DNA of 64,000 nucleotides, from assembly GCA_913055785.1 (NCBI GenBank), contig CAJXLJ010000010.1:1-64000 (forward strand), given 5' to 3'. Below, one piece after another: positions 16,484-25,074 of the stretch (the first letter of the stretch is position 1; each line of letters opens with the position of its first letter). The stretch comes from an uncultured Parvularculaceae bacterium. Its GTDB lineage: Bacteria > Pseudomonadota > Alphaproteobacteria > Caulobacterales > Parvularculaceae. Below the pieces are notes generated by a model. The model was not told where the DNA came from and made no database searches. It was given only the letters and a program-made list of their open reading frames with translations. A program made the translations under genes and the position numbers.

Positions 16484-17194
16484 ATGTTCCCATCGATGCG
16501 TGTCGTTGTCTTCGCGTCGCAAAAAGGCGGCTCGGGCAAGACGACCTTATCGGGACATATTGCGGTCGAAGCCGAACGCCAGGGGGCGGGGCCGGTGGCG
16601 TTAATCGACACCGATCCCCAGGGCTCTCTCGCGAAATGGTGGAACGTCCGTAAAGATCCCGCGCCGGCTTTCATACAGTCGGTGTTTTCAAACCTGTTTT
16701 ACGATCTCGACAGCGCCCGCGAGGAGGGGTTCCGCCTCGTGGTGATCGATACGCCGCCGGCGGTGACCCGCGCGATTTCCGAGGTGGTCAGCTTTGCGGA
16801 CATTGTGGTCGCGCCGACGCGGCCAAGCCCGCATGACCTGCGCGCCGTCGGGCCGACGGTCGATATCGCCGAAGCGCGCGGCAAGCCGCTTGTCTTTGTT
16901 ATCAACGCCGCGACACAGCGCGCGCGGATCACGTCAGAAGCGGCGATCGCCCTCTCCCAGCACGGCACGGTCGCGCCGGTGACCGTTCATCACCGCGTTG
17001 ACTTCGCCGCCTCGATGATCGACGGGCGAACGGTCATGGAGATCGATCCTTTCTGCCAGTCCGCACAGGAAGTCAGCGCGCTCTGGAAATATCTTCACGA
17101 GCGGCTCCAGCGCGCCGACGGCGCCTATCGGGCGCAGGACGATGCGTCGATGGCGTCGCCGCAAAACCGCGTCTTCGGACGCAGGGCGGTGTGA
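16484..17194 (+). CDS. ParA family ATPase
   Basis: The 236-residue protein carries the deviant Walker A motif KGGSGKTT (residues 14-21, signature Lys14), the switch region LIDTDPQGSLAKWW and Walker B LVVIDTPPAV, which define ParA/MinD-type ATPases. Such proteins dimerise on ATP and bind DNA or membranes to position cargo. CTGGAGGG precedes the ATG. Its stop overlaps the start of the next gene (TGATG), so the two are translationally coupled. There is no ParB gene and no parS-like site in view, so it is probably an orphan positioning ATPase rather than the chromosome segregation ParA. Confidence 0.88.
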   Translation: MFPSMRVVVFASQKGGSGKTTLSGHIAVEAERQGAGPVALIDTDPQGSLAKWWNVRKDPAPAFIQSVFSNLFYDLDSAREEGFRLVVIDTPPAVTRAISEVVSFADIVVAPTRPSPHDLRAVGPTVDIAEARGKPLVFVINAATQRARITSEAAIALSQHGTVAPVTVHHRVDFAASMIDGRTVMEIDPFCQSAQEVSALWKYLHERLQRADGAYRAQDDASMASPQNRVFGRRAV

Positions 17195-17802
17195 TGAGCG
17201 GATACGCGCCCAATCCGGAATTCGGCGCCGCCAGCGGGGCCGCGCCGCTGACCGCCAGTCTGCTCGCGCGCAAGGGCGAAGCCCTGCCGGCGGTTGACGC
17301 GGAAGCGCATGCCGGCGTCGACATTGTCATGAAAGCGCCCGGACGTAGCGTGCAGCGCGGCGGCGGCGAGCACGGGCCGCGCCCCTTTGAGGGCTACCCG
17401 GCCAATCCGGGCGCTGGCGCCCGGCCGTCGAATGTACGCGCGTTTCATCCGCGCCCGGCGAACGCCAATGGACAGCGCCCCGCTTCCGCTGCGGCGCCTG
17501 ACAACTGGACATTGCCGCCGCCTCAGCAGAAGCGCGCAAACGTTAAAAGCAGGCTTGAGGCGCGCGCCGCCGCGCCGGGGAGACAGGCGACCGTCACCTT
17601 CAAAATGTCGGCCCGCGATCTGATCCGGCTGCGCCTCGCTTCGCGCAGTCTTGAGATGCCCTGCCAGTCGATCCTGCTCGATGCGCTCGATACATATCTT
17701 GACGCCAACGACGCCGCGCCGGTCACTGACGAAGATGTGGCGCGCGAAACGGAATTGCTGATCCGCAAGATGAGGCTGCGCAGAGCTGTAAACAAGTCTT
17801 AA
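17194..17802 (+). CDS. ParA partner with C-terminal RHH-like domain
   Basis: The 202-residue protein is coupled to the ParA gene by a TGATG overlap; a GTG at 17191 is an alternative start. The first 125 residues are of low complexity, rich in Ala, Gly, Pro and Arg, and probably unstructured. The last 75 read RQATVTFKMSARDLIRLRLA followed by a second helix (QSILLDALDTYL), the strand-helix-helix form of RHH DNA-binding proteins. A disordered N terminus next to a small DNA-binding domain is how ParG-type partners stimulate their ParA. I do not recognise the family, and the role is inferred from coupling and layout. Confidence 0.7.
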   Translation: MSGYAPNPEFGAASGAAPLTASLLARKGEALPAVDAEAHAGVDIVMKAPGRSVQRGGGEHGPRPFEGYPANPGAGARPSNVRAFHPRPANANGQRPASAAAPDNWTLPPPQQKRANVKSRLEARAAAPGRQATVTFKMSARDLIRLRLASRSLEMPCQSILLDALDTYLDANDAAPVTDEDVARETELLIRKMRLRRAVNKS

Positions 17803-17845
17803 CGGAATGTTGTCTCTAAAAGGCAACCACGCGTTTACGCGATTT

Positions 17846-17853
17846 TTAACCAT
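17846..17853 (+). promoter_or_regulatory. CtrA-like half box
   Basis: TTAACCAT, preceded by a T run, matches the CtrA recognition half site of Caulobacterales and relatives. It lies 45 bases upstream of the hybrid kinase gene, where a cell-cycle regulator could act. One short match in this much sequence can arise by chance. Confidence 0.3.
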
Positions 17854-17898
17854 ACGCGCATAGCTTGGTCATCGGACTTTTCCGGGGGCGTACTTCCG

Positions 17899-20493
17899 AT
17901 GCGCAGCATCTCAGACGACACGGCGGCATCGCCGAACAAAGCTACCATGACGCAGAATTCAGGCGCGCGCCTGATGGCGACGGCGCTTGCGGCGGGCACA
18001 TGCGCTGTGCTGGCGATCTTTCTGATCTTCGCCGTTTATCACGACATATCTGAAAACTCGCTGCGCCGGAAGGAACTCAGCCGCTACCTGCACACGGTGG
18101 GCGAGGCGACAGCGTGGGGCGCTGACAACTGGCTCGAGCAACGCGTGCGGTTTGCGGAAGACATCGCGCACATCATCTCGAAAACCGATGACAAGAACGG
18201 CTATATCGACGTTCTGCACAGCCCGGTCTACGAGGAAACTTTCATCTGGACCTATTACGGCGAAGTCGATCGCGCCTATCATATCTGGCCGCCCGACGAC
18301 GAACTGCCGTCTGACTACGATCCGCGTACGCGGCCGTGGTACCATGCGGCGCTCGCCGCCGGACAGGGAACGCTCACCGAACCTTATTTCGACATCACCA
18401 CCGGGGTTGAAACGATCACTGTCGCCGCGCCCGTCTATGCGAACGGCGAACTCAAAGGCGTTGTCGGCGCCGATTTCTCGACCGAGACGTTGAGCGGGGT
18501 GCTGAAGGAAACCAATCTCGGCGGGCTCGGCATCGCGTTTCTGGTTTCGGGCGAAGGCAAGATCCTGGCGCATCCGGACCGCTCGCTGGTGTCGCAGTCG
18601 CTCAGCCATGCGTTTCCGAGCGAACGGCTGAAAATCAAGAACGAGCTTCAATATCTCGACGACCTCGATAACCCGCAAATCGTCACCTTCATCAAGCTGC
18701 CGTCGGTCAGCGCCGTTGACTGGTATCTGGCGCTTTCCGTCGACAAGAGCGCGGCGTTCGCCAGCCTTCGCGAGTTTCGCCAGTCGGCGGTGATTGCGAC
18801 GATTTCGGCCTCGCTCCTGATGGTCATTGTGCTTGGCCTCGTCATTCACCGCTTGCTTGTGCGGCCGCTTCTCAACGCCCGCAAGGCGGCGGATTCCGCG
18901 AATGTCGCGAAGTCCGAGTTTCTCGCCTCGATGAGCCACGAAATCCGCACGCCCATGAACGGCGTTCTCGGCATGGCCGACGTTCTCATGAACACCAATC
19001 TCGACGAGCGCCAGCGCGAGATCGCCTCGATCATCGTTTCGTCAGGCAACGCGCTGATGACGGTGATCAACGATATTCTCGACTTCACCAAGCTTGAGTC
19101 GGGCAAGCTCCGCTTGAGCCCGCGCTCCTTCAATCTGCGCCAGACCGTATATGAGCTTGCGACCATGATGCAGGCGCGGGCGCTGGAAAAAGATCTGGAA
19201 ATGATCGTGCGTTATGCGCCGAACCTGCCGGAGGGCGTCGTCGCCGACGATACGCGCCTGCGCCAGGTGCTCGGCAACCTTATCGGCAACGCGGTCAAGT
19301 TCACCGACAACGGTTATGTGCTGATCGACGTTGCCGGCGAGCGCGAGGGCGACGAGGTCAAGCTGCGGTTCGAAGTCAAGGACACCGGCATCGGCATTCC
19401 GCCTAATGAAATCCCGCGCATGTTCGAACGGTTCGAGCAGGCCGACGGCTCGCATACGCGCCGTTTCGGCGGAACCGGGCTCGGCCTCGCGATCTGCAAG
19501 AATATCGTCGACCTGATGAACGGTGAAATCGGCGCGGAAAGCGATGTCGGCCACGGTTCGCGCTTCTGGTTCACGATGACGCTTACCGCCGACGATTCCA
19601 TCAAGACGCTGGCGGCGGCGGAAAAATCGAACTTCGACGGCGCGCGCATTCTCGCCGTCGACGACAACGCCGTGAACCAGCGCGTTCTCAAGGAGCTGAT
19701 CGACGGCTGGGGCTTGCGCTCGACAGTAGTCGCCGACCCCGTCCGCGCCATGGCGGCGCTCGAAAAGTCGGTCGCCGAGTGCGATCCCTATCACGCGATT
19801 TTAATGGACTATCAGATGCCGCTGGAAGACGGCGTCTCGCTGGCGGCGCGCATCCAGAAAGACGGCCGCTTTGCGAAAATCCCGGTCATCGTCCTGTCAT
19901 CTGTCGATAGCGTACTCGCCGATCAGGACAATATCAGCGCCCGGATCGCTTCGTTCCTGTCGAAACCGGTTCGCCCGTCGCAGCTTCTCGACGCGCTGGC
20001 GAGCGTTCTTGAAGAAAACGCGACCAGCGCTTTGCGCAGCATGATCAAGCCGCTCAAGGAAAAGCCGGAAATGGCGCCGGAGCCGCCGCAGGACGGAAGG
20101 CGGAAAGTGCTGATCGCTGAAGACAACGTCATCAACCAGATGGTGATCTCCGAGTTCATCGACAAATCCCGGTATGAGGTCCTGATCGCGGAAAACGGCG
20201 AGCGCGCGGTCGAGCTTTACAAGAAGCACTGCCCGGCGCTGGTCTTCATGGATCTTTCGATGCCGGTGATGGGCGGCCTTGAGGCGACGCGCGGCATCCG
20301 CGCCTGGGAAACGGCGCAGGCGCTTGTCCGTGCGCCGATCGTTGCGACGACGGCCCATGTGCTTGAGGAAGACCGCAAGCGCTGCGAGCAGGTCGGCATG
20401 GACGATTTCCTGTCGAAGCCGATCAAGAAGGCGGCGCTCGACACGGTGTTGGAGGCCTATCTAGGCGATCAAACGCTTCGCGAGGCGGGCTGA
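17899..20493 (+). CDS. hybrid histidine kinase with Cache sensor and two receivers
   Basis: The 864-residue membrane protein has a first membrane segment near residues 31-53, a periplasmic dCache-type sensor (YDPRTRPWYHAALAAGQ and DFSTETLSGVL are typical words), and a second membrane segment near 300-322. The HisKA domain has SMSHEIRTPMN with phospho-acceptor His347, and the ATPase domain has the N box, DTGIGIP and GGTGLGLAIC. Two receiver domains carry Asp637 (LMDYQMP) and Asp785 (FMDLSMP). The chosen start is the ATG at 17899; another at 17947 is possible. No HPt domain or separate response regulator is adjacent. Cache sensors bind small metabolites such as amino acids or carboxylates. Confidence 0.92.
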   Translation: MRSISDDTAASPNKATMTQNSGARLMATALAAGTCAVLAIFLIFAVYHDISENSLRRKELSRYLHTVGEATAWGADNWLEQRVRFAEDIAHIISKTDDKNGYIDVLHSPVYEETFIWTYYGEVDRAYHIWPPDDELPSDYDPRTRPWYHAALAAGQGTLTEPYFDITTGVETITVAAPVYANGELKGVVGADFSTETLSGVLKETNLGGLGIAFLVSGEGKILAHPDRSLVSQSLSHAFPSERLKIKNELQYLDDLDNPQIVTFIKLPSVSAVDWYLALSVDKSAAFASLREFRQSAVIATISASLLMVIVLGLVIHRLLVRPLLNARKAADSANVAKSEFLASMSHEIRTPMNGVLGMADVLMNTNLDERQREIASIIVSSGNALMTVINDILDFTKLESGKLRLSPRSFNLRQTVYELATMMQARALEKDLEMIVRYAPNLPEGVVADDTRLRQVLGNLIGNAVKFTDNGYVLIDVAGEREGDEVKLRFEVKDTGIGIPPNEIPRMFERFEQADGSHTRRFGGTGLGLAICKNIVDLMNGEIGAESDVGHGSRFWFTMTLTADDSIKTLAAAEKSNFDGARILAVDDNAVNQRVLKELIDGWGLRSTVVADPVRAMAALEKSVAECDPYHAILMDYQMPLEDGVSLAARIQKDGRFAKIPVIVLSSVDSVLADQDNISARIASFLSKPVRPSQLLDALASVLEENATSALRSMIKPLKEKPEMAPEPPQDGRRKVLIAEDNVINQMVISEFIDKSRYEVLIAENGERAVELYKKHCPALVFMDLSMPVMGGLEATRGIRAWETAQALVRAPIVATTAHVLEEDRKRCEQVGMDDFLSKPIKKAALDTVLEAYLGDQTLREAG

Positions 20494-20514
20494 CCCGCGC
20501 GCGGGCGCGCCCCT

Positions 20515-22593
20515 TCATTTTTTCCGGATGACGCCGATCGAGGCGAGCGCGGCGAGATACTCCTCAACTGCTGCAAGCGGAACCGGCGCGAGCGTCCCCG
20601 TCAGCCAGTCGCGTATCTCCCCGACAGTGCGCTCGCCATCGACAAGATTGAGCGCCTCATAGGCGTAGGCGCCGCCCGAGATGACGCGCCCGTCCGGGTC
20701 GCGGCCCGAATGGCCGAGCAGCGCCAGTTCACGGCGGCGTTCGCCAAGCTTGTCAGCGAGATAGGAATAGCCGAAGCCGTTCATCGGGCCTTGAACGGCC
20801 GGATTGCGTTCATAGACGATGTTGCGGGCCATCGCTGGATCCGGGGAGCCGCTGCTCTCCATGTTTCGCTCGCCGGTCACCAGAACGGCGAGGTTGTCGA
20901 TAAAGTCATGCGCTGCCTGTCGCGCCCGGTCATCGAGCGCGGCGAAGTCGTTTATGCTGTCGATTTTTGCATGTTCCGCCGCCCAGTGAACACCGACGGC
21001 GGCTTCGCAGTAAGCATTCCACGCATTGCTGCGGCATTCGCCCAGCGCGCCGGCGCGGCTGAGAGCGTTGCGCCTTAACAGGGAGAGCACGCCGTCGGTA
21101 TCTTTCTCGTTCATGCCGGCGAGGTAGAGCGCCGTTGTAAGGCCGATAAAGGCGGCGCGTTTGAGTTTCGTCGGGTCGATATTGGCCGGCGTGTCGTAAT
21201 TCGTATGGATATAGCGGTCCGGCCAGTCGTGAAGATAAATCCCCGGTATGCGCCATGTCCCTTCGTTGAAAATCTGGTGGTCGCTGCCGAGCGACATGCC
21301 TTCCATGACGGCGTTCTGCGCTTCCTTGCCGCCTTCGGGCGCCGTCAGGTCGAAGGGCGTATCGCCGCCGCTCGCATGAATTTCCGTTTGCGCATTAACG
21401 AAGGCGCCGATCTCATGGCCGAGATCGCTGATGAAATGCGGCTGGCTCGGCGGGCCGCCGGAAACGCGGAAGACGGCCTTGGTGTTTGCGTTGCCGCCGA
21501 CCATGTCCATGTGAATGTTCGCCTTGATGCGCGCCGCGGCTTTCGGGTCGGCGGTGAGATAAATGATCGAGCCTTCGATCTCCGCCGGCCAGATGAAGCG
21601 GATCGTCCGGTCGGGTCGGGCGTAGCGGCCTTCGTCGATGAGTTTCTTGAGCGTGCGCGCGGCTTCGAGAATGGCGACGCAGCCCGAGGCGTTGTCGTTG
21701 GCGCCGGGCCGCGGATGGTCGAGATGGCAGGTGAAAACGATTTCCTCGTTGCGCAGGGTTTTGTCGGCGCCGGGAATGGATGCGGTGACGAGCGAATATT
21801 TTCCTTTTGTATTGTGATAGGCGTCGACCTTGCCGTGAAAACGCAGCTCTTCGCCGCGCGCCAGCCGCTGTTGCAGGCGCCGCGCTTCGCCGAGCGAGAT
21901 CATGAACGCGAAGGTCTCGACATCGGGAAAGCTGTCGAGATGGCCCCAGCGCACCAGGCGGTCGTCTTCCTTCCACCAGGCGGTTCGCTGGTTCGGCGCG
22001 TAGGAGATAATTCCCGCCGCGCCGTATTTCCCGACCGCGAGATCGGCGATGGCGCCCGGTTGGCTTTCGGTGAGCACGAATTTTCCGCTTACGTCCTTTC
22101 CAGCGTAATCGGAGTCCGCCGTTCCCCTGCCGATATCCACAAGCCCCGCCGTCGCACCGCCTGTCAGGCTGTCCTGCGCCAGCGTCAACGGGACCGCGTC
22201 CCAGTCGCCGAGTTTGCGCGCGCGCTCCCATGCGCCGTCATTTTCCTTCAGCTCCCAGAGTTCGGCGAAATTGACGTCCCAGGCGGGGCGGGATTTTTGC
22301 GTGCCGAACATCGTCTTGCCGTCGGCGGGGTATTCGATGATGCGCGCGTCGTCATATCCGTATGAGCGCAGCTCGTCCCTGATATGTTCCGCAGCCTGAC
22401 GAAACTGGCTGCTGGCGCGGGTGCGATGATAAAGCGTCACGCGGTCAAGATTGCGCTTGGCTTCCTCGCCGGAAAGCTCCTGCGCGATCATCAGGAGGTG
22501 TTTCTCATTCATGATTTCGCGCAGCTCTGCGGCGGCCGGGCCCGCCAGCAAGGCGGTGGCGCCGGCGATCGCGCTCAACAACAGTTTTCTCAT
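20515..22593 (-). CDS. secreted M28 family metallopeptidase
   Basis: The 692-residue protein has a signal peptide (MRKLLLSAIAGATALLAGPA, cleavage after AAA). It carries an inserted PA-like domain around residues 130-250 and an M28 zinc peptidase core. Core motifs are FTCHLDHPRPGANDNASGC (His290, Asp292 and Asp300 among the expected residues), the catalytic WPAEIEGS, HMDMVGG, and the final ligand in YIHTNYDTPANID. M28 enzymes are di-zinc aminopeptidases or carboxypeptidases. The extra C-terminal region of about 150 residues (ALGECRSNAWNAYCEAAVG and a late helical domain) is unusual and may govern substrate entry. It is convergent with the kinase gene. Confidence 0.88.
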   Translation of the reverse strand: MRKLLLSAIAGATALLAGPAAAELREIMNEKHLLMIAQELSGEEAKRNLDRVTLYHRTRASSQFRQAAEHIRDELRSYGYDDARIIEYPADGKTMFGTQKSRPAWDVNFAELWELKENDGAWERARKLGDWDAVPLTLAQDSLTGGATAGLVDIGRGTADSDYAGKDVSGKFVLTESQPGAIADLAVGKYGAAGIISYAPNQRTAWWKEDDRLVRWGHLDSFPDVETFAFMISLGEARRLQQRLARGEELRFHGKVDAYHNTKGKYSLVTASIPGADKTLRNEEIVFTCHLDHPRPGANDNASGCVAILEAARTLKKLIDEGRYARPDRTIRFIWPAEIEGSIIYLTADPKAAARIKANIHMDMVGGNANTKAVFRVSGGPPSQPHFISDLGHEIGAFVNAQTEIHASGGDTPFDLTAPEGGKEAQNAVMEGMSLGSDHQIFNEGTWRIPGIYLHDWPDRYIHTNYDTPANIDPTKLKRAAFIGLTTALYLAGMNEKDTDGVLSLLRRNALSRAGALGECRSNAWNAYCEAAVGVHWAAEHAKIDSINDFAALDDRARQAAHDFIDNLAVLVTGERNMESSGSPDPAMARNIVYERNPAVQGPMNGFGYSYLADKLGERRRELALLGHSGRDPDGRVISGGAYAYEALNLVDGERTVGEIRDWLTGTLAPVPLAAVEEYLAALASIGVIRKK

Positions 22594-22912
22594 GGCTTGC
22601 CCTCTCCATCATCGACCGGCGCAGTCCGTGCGCGCGGATAAGAGGGTTTCGCGGATTGCCGCCCTTGGCAAGCGGCGGCCGGGCGGCGGCGCTTTCAGAC
22701 GCTTTTCGGCGCCCACAGCGTTGATTTCTCCGTCAAATCTGCGAAATTCCGCCTCGCTTTCACGCCGCGCCGGTTCCGGCGGAAGAGTGAGGGCGGCGCG
22801 CCGTCTCAATCGCGTACCGGGCGCGTCGTCATAACGGCGTCTCAACTGGGTGTGGGCCTTAAGGCCCTGAATTTATTTGGCTTTTTTGAAAGCCGGTGAG
22901 ATAGCAGGGTCG
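22594..22912. other. divergent spacer before the Mrp operon
   Basis: The spacer between the M28 gene and mrpE is GC-rich and shows no gene, hairpin terminator or clear repeat. Promoters for both directions should be here. I could not identify -35/-10 pairs with confidence. Confidence 0.3.
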
Positions 22913-23395
22913 ATGGGGCGATTTATCATCCTGGTTCTGGCGCTTGGCGCCCTGTGGCTGCTTCTGTCGGGCTATTTCGACAAGCCGCTGCTGTTGGGGT
23001 TCGGCGCCGCCTCGGTCCTGTTCGCCGCGCTGATGGCCCGCCGAGCCGGGATCGTCGACAATGACAGCGTGCCGACCGGGCTTTTTCCGGGGATCTTCGG
23101 CTACTGGCTGTGGCTGACCTTCGAAATCGGCAAGTCGAATATCGGCGTGATCCGCCACGCCCTGGCGGTTGAGCCGAAGCTCTCGCCGAAACTCTTCTAT
23201 GTGCCGTGCCAGCCGAAAACCAGCGTCGGCAAGGCGACCTTCGCGAATTCGATCACGCTGACGCCGGGCACGGTTTCCGTCGATCTCGGCGAGGAGGGCA
23301 TTCTCGTTCACGCGCTGACCGAAGACTTCGCCGATGTCGGCGCCATCAAGGAGATGGGCGACTACGTGGCGCGGATCGAGGGGAGCGAGGCATGA
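22913..23395 (+). CDS. mrpE: Mrp antiporter subunit E
   Basis: The 160-residue protein is MrpE/MnhE, an inner-membrane subunit of the multi-subunit cation/proton antiporter. It has two membrane segments at the start (FIILVLALGALWLLLSGYFD, then LLLGFGAASVLFAALMA) and a hydrophilic C-terminal domain with TFANSITLTPGTVSVDLGEE, which is diagnostic of the family. The ATG at 22913 is preferred over an upstream TTG because it gives the usual N terminus. It overlaps mrpF by ATGA and opens the operon. Confidence 0.92.
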   Translation: MGRFIILVLALGALWLLLSGYFDKPLLLGFGAASVLFAALMARRAGIVDNDSVPTGLFPGIFGYWLWLTFEIGKSNIGVIRHALAVEPKLSPKLFYVPCQPKTSVGKATFANSITLTPGTVSVDLGEEGILVHALTEDFADVGAIKEMGDYVARIEGSEA

Positions 23396-23688
23396 GCATG
23401 TTTGCGGTCGCCACCGCCGGCATCATCGCCGCCATGACGCTCGCCCTGGTGCGGGCCTTCGCCGGGCCGTCGCTTTACGACCGGGTTCTCGCCGGCAACT
23501 CTTTCGGTACGAAGACGGTGATCCTGATCGGCCTGATGGGCTTTCTCACCGGCCGCCCGGATTTTCTCGATATCGCGCTGCTTTATGCGCTGATCAATTT
23601 TGCGGCGACCATCGCCATCCTGCGCTTCTTCTCCTACCGCCAGTCCAGCAAGACGCGGGCGAAGCCGATGAGCGAGGGAGAAGCCTGA
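23392..23688 (+). CDS. mrpF: Mrp antiporter subunit F
   Basis: The 98-residue protein has three membrane segments and the MrpF signature RAFAGPSLYDRVLAGNSFGT, followed by VILIGLMGFLTGRPDFLDIA and ALLYALINFAATIAILRFF. It starts inside the last codons of mrpE (ATGA) and ends overlapping mrpG (TGATG). MrpF is one of the small membrane subunits needed for assembly of the whole complex; no catalytic role is assigned to it alone. Confidence 0.93.
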   Translation: MSMFAVATAGIIAAMTLALVRAFAGPSLYDRVLAGNSFGTKTVILIGLMGFLTGRPDFLDIALLYALINFAATIAILRFFSYRQSSKTRAKPMSEGEA

Positions 23689-24029
23689 TGATCGACTGGG
23701 ACCTCATTCGCGACCTTCTCTCCTGGGCGCTGTTCCTGACCGGCGGGTTTTCGGTTGTCGCCGGCGCTATCGGGCTGGTGCGGTTTCCGGATTTCTTCAC
23801 GCGGCTGCATGCGGCGGGCGTCACCGACACCGCCGGCGCCGAACTCATCATTCTCGGCATGATGATTCAGGCGCCGAACTGGATCGTCGTCGTCAAGCTC
23901 GCCTTCATTGCGGCGTTCTTGTTCCTGACCTCGCCGGTGGCGACCCATGCGATCGCCCACGCCGCATGGATGGTCGGTTTCAAACCGATGCAAGGACCCG
24001 ACCTTCGCTATGAGGGAGACGGCAAATGA
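23688..24029 (+). CDS. mrpG: Mrp antiporter subunit G
   Basis: The 113-residue protein is MrpG, with the diagnostic GLVRFPDFFTRLHAAGVTDT between its first two membrane segments and a third membrane segment (VVVKLAFIAAFLFLTSPVAT) followed by HAIAHAAW. It is coupled to both neighbours by four-base overlaps. MrpE, F and G form one side of the complex in solved Mrp structures. Confidence 0.93.
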   Translation: MIDWDLIRDLLSWALFLTGGFSVVAGAIGLVRFPDFFTRLHAAGVTDTAGAELIILGMMIQAPNWIVVVKLAFIAAFLFLTSPVATHAIAHAAWMVGFKPMQGPDLRYEGDGK

Positions 24030-24631
24030 GCGCGTTCGAAGTCGAACTGACGCCAATCGTCTTTCTCGATCTGTCGCTCCTGACGATGCTGATTCTCGTC
24101 GCCTTCGCGATGCTGCGCTCCCGTCACCTGTTCGCGGTGGTGATGCTGTCGGGGATTTATTCCCTGCTCTCGGCGGCGTTTTTCGTCTCGCTCGATGCGG
24201 TCGACGTGGCGTTCACCGAAGCGGCGGTGGGCGCCGGCGTTTCGACGGTGCTGATGCTGGCGGGCATGCTCCTGACAGCGCGCCGCGAAAAGCCGAAAAC
24301 CCCGGGCCGCGCGCCGGTCGCGCTGGCGGTGGTGTTCGTCACCGGCGCCGCGCTCGCCTATGCGACCATCGACATGCCGGCCTTCGGCGATCCCGACGCG
24401 CCCGCGAATTCCTATGTCGGCCAGCAATATGTGGACGAGACCCCGAACGACATCGCCGTGCCGAACATCGTCACGGCGGTGCTGGCGAGCTACCGGGGCT
24501 TCGATACGATGGGCGAGACCATGGTGATTTTCACCGCCGGCGTCGCGGTGATGCTGTTGCTCGGTCTCGGCTCGGCGCGCGGCGGCCGTGAGGTCAGCGA
24601 CGCCGAACCGGAAGACGGGGAGGCCAAATAA
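24026..24631 (+). CDS. MbhD/MbhE-like subunit (split MrpA C-terminal region)
   Basis: The 201-residue membrane protein matches the C-terminal part of MrpA, which in archaeal Mbh complexes is encoded separately as MbhD and MbhE (DUF4040 region). It shows LLTMLILVAFAMLRSRHLFAVV then DAVDVAFTEAAVGAGVSTVL, the conserved segment of that domain, and a last membrane segment with DTMGETMVIFTAGVAVM. Here the domain is a gene of its own, coupled by ATGA to mrpG and by TAATG to mrpB. In classic bacterial mrp operons it is fused behind the ND5-like MrpA, so this is a split arrangement. Confidence 0.85.
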   Translation: MSAFEVELTPIVFLDLSLLTMLILVAFAMLRSRHLFAVVMLSGIYSLLSAAFFVSLDAVDVAFTEAAVGAGVSTVLMLAGMLLTARREKPKTPGRAPVALAVVFVTGAALAYATIDMPAFGDPDAPANSYVGQQYVDETPNDIAVPNIVTAVLASYRGFDTMGETMVIFTAGVAVMLLLGLGSARGGREVSDAEPEDGEAK

Positions 24632-25071
24632 TGGAACGCCTGATCCTCCGCGTCACGACGAAACTCCTCTTCGCGCCGATCATCCTGTTCGCGCTTTATG
24701 TGCAGTTTCACGGCGATTACGGGCCGGGCGGCGGCTTCCAGGCGGGCGTCATCTTCGCCGTCGCGTTCATTCTTCACGCATTCTGCTACGGTCTCGACGA
24801 GACCAAAAAAGCCGTGCCGCAAAAGGCGCTGACCGTCGCCATGGTGATCGGTCTGCTGTTCTATGTGGGCACCGGCGTCGCCACCATGCTGCTCGGCGCG
24901 AACCTTCTTGGTTATGACTCGATCGACCCGGACTCGACCCACCACGCGGGGCAGCATTACGGCATTCTGCTGGTCGAGTGGGGCGTCGGCATGTGCGTCG
25001 CCTCGACCATGATGACGATCTTCTATCATTTCACGGGCCGCGAGCCGGACATCAACCAGGAGGACTGGTAG
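24631..25071 (+). CDS. mrpB: Mrp antiporter subunit B
   Basis: The 146-residue protein has four membrane segments and the MnhB-domain signature FHGDYGPGGGFQAGVIFAVA, with a second conserved region HYGILLVEWGVGMCVASTMM and a hydrophilic tail (REPDINQEDW). It begins at the last base of the previous stop (TAATG). MrpB sits in the middle of the complex with C and the MrpA C-terminal region. Confidence 0.92.
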   Translation: MERLILRVTTKLLFAPIILFALYVQFHGDYGPGGGFQAGVIFAVAFILHAFCYGLDETKKAVPQKALTVAMVIGLLFYVGTGVATMLLGANLLGYDSIDPDSTHHAGQHYGILLVEWGVGMCVASTMMTIFYHFTGREPDINQEDW

Positions 25072-25074
25072 GCC

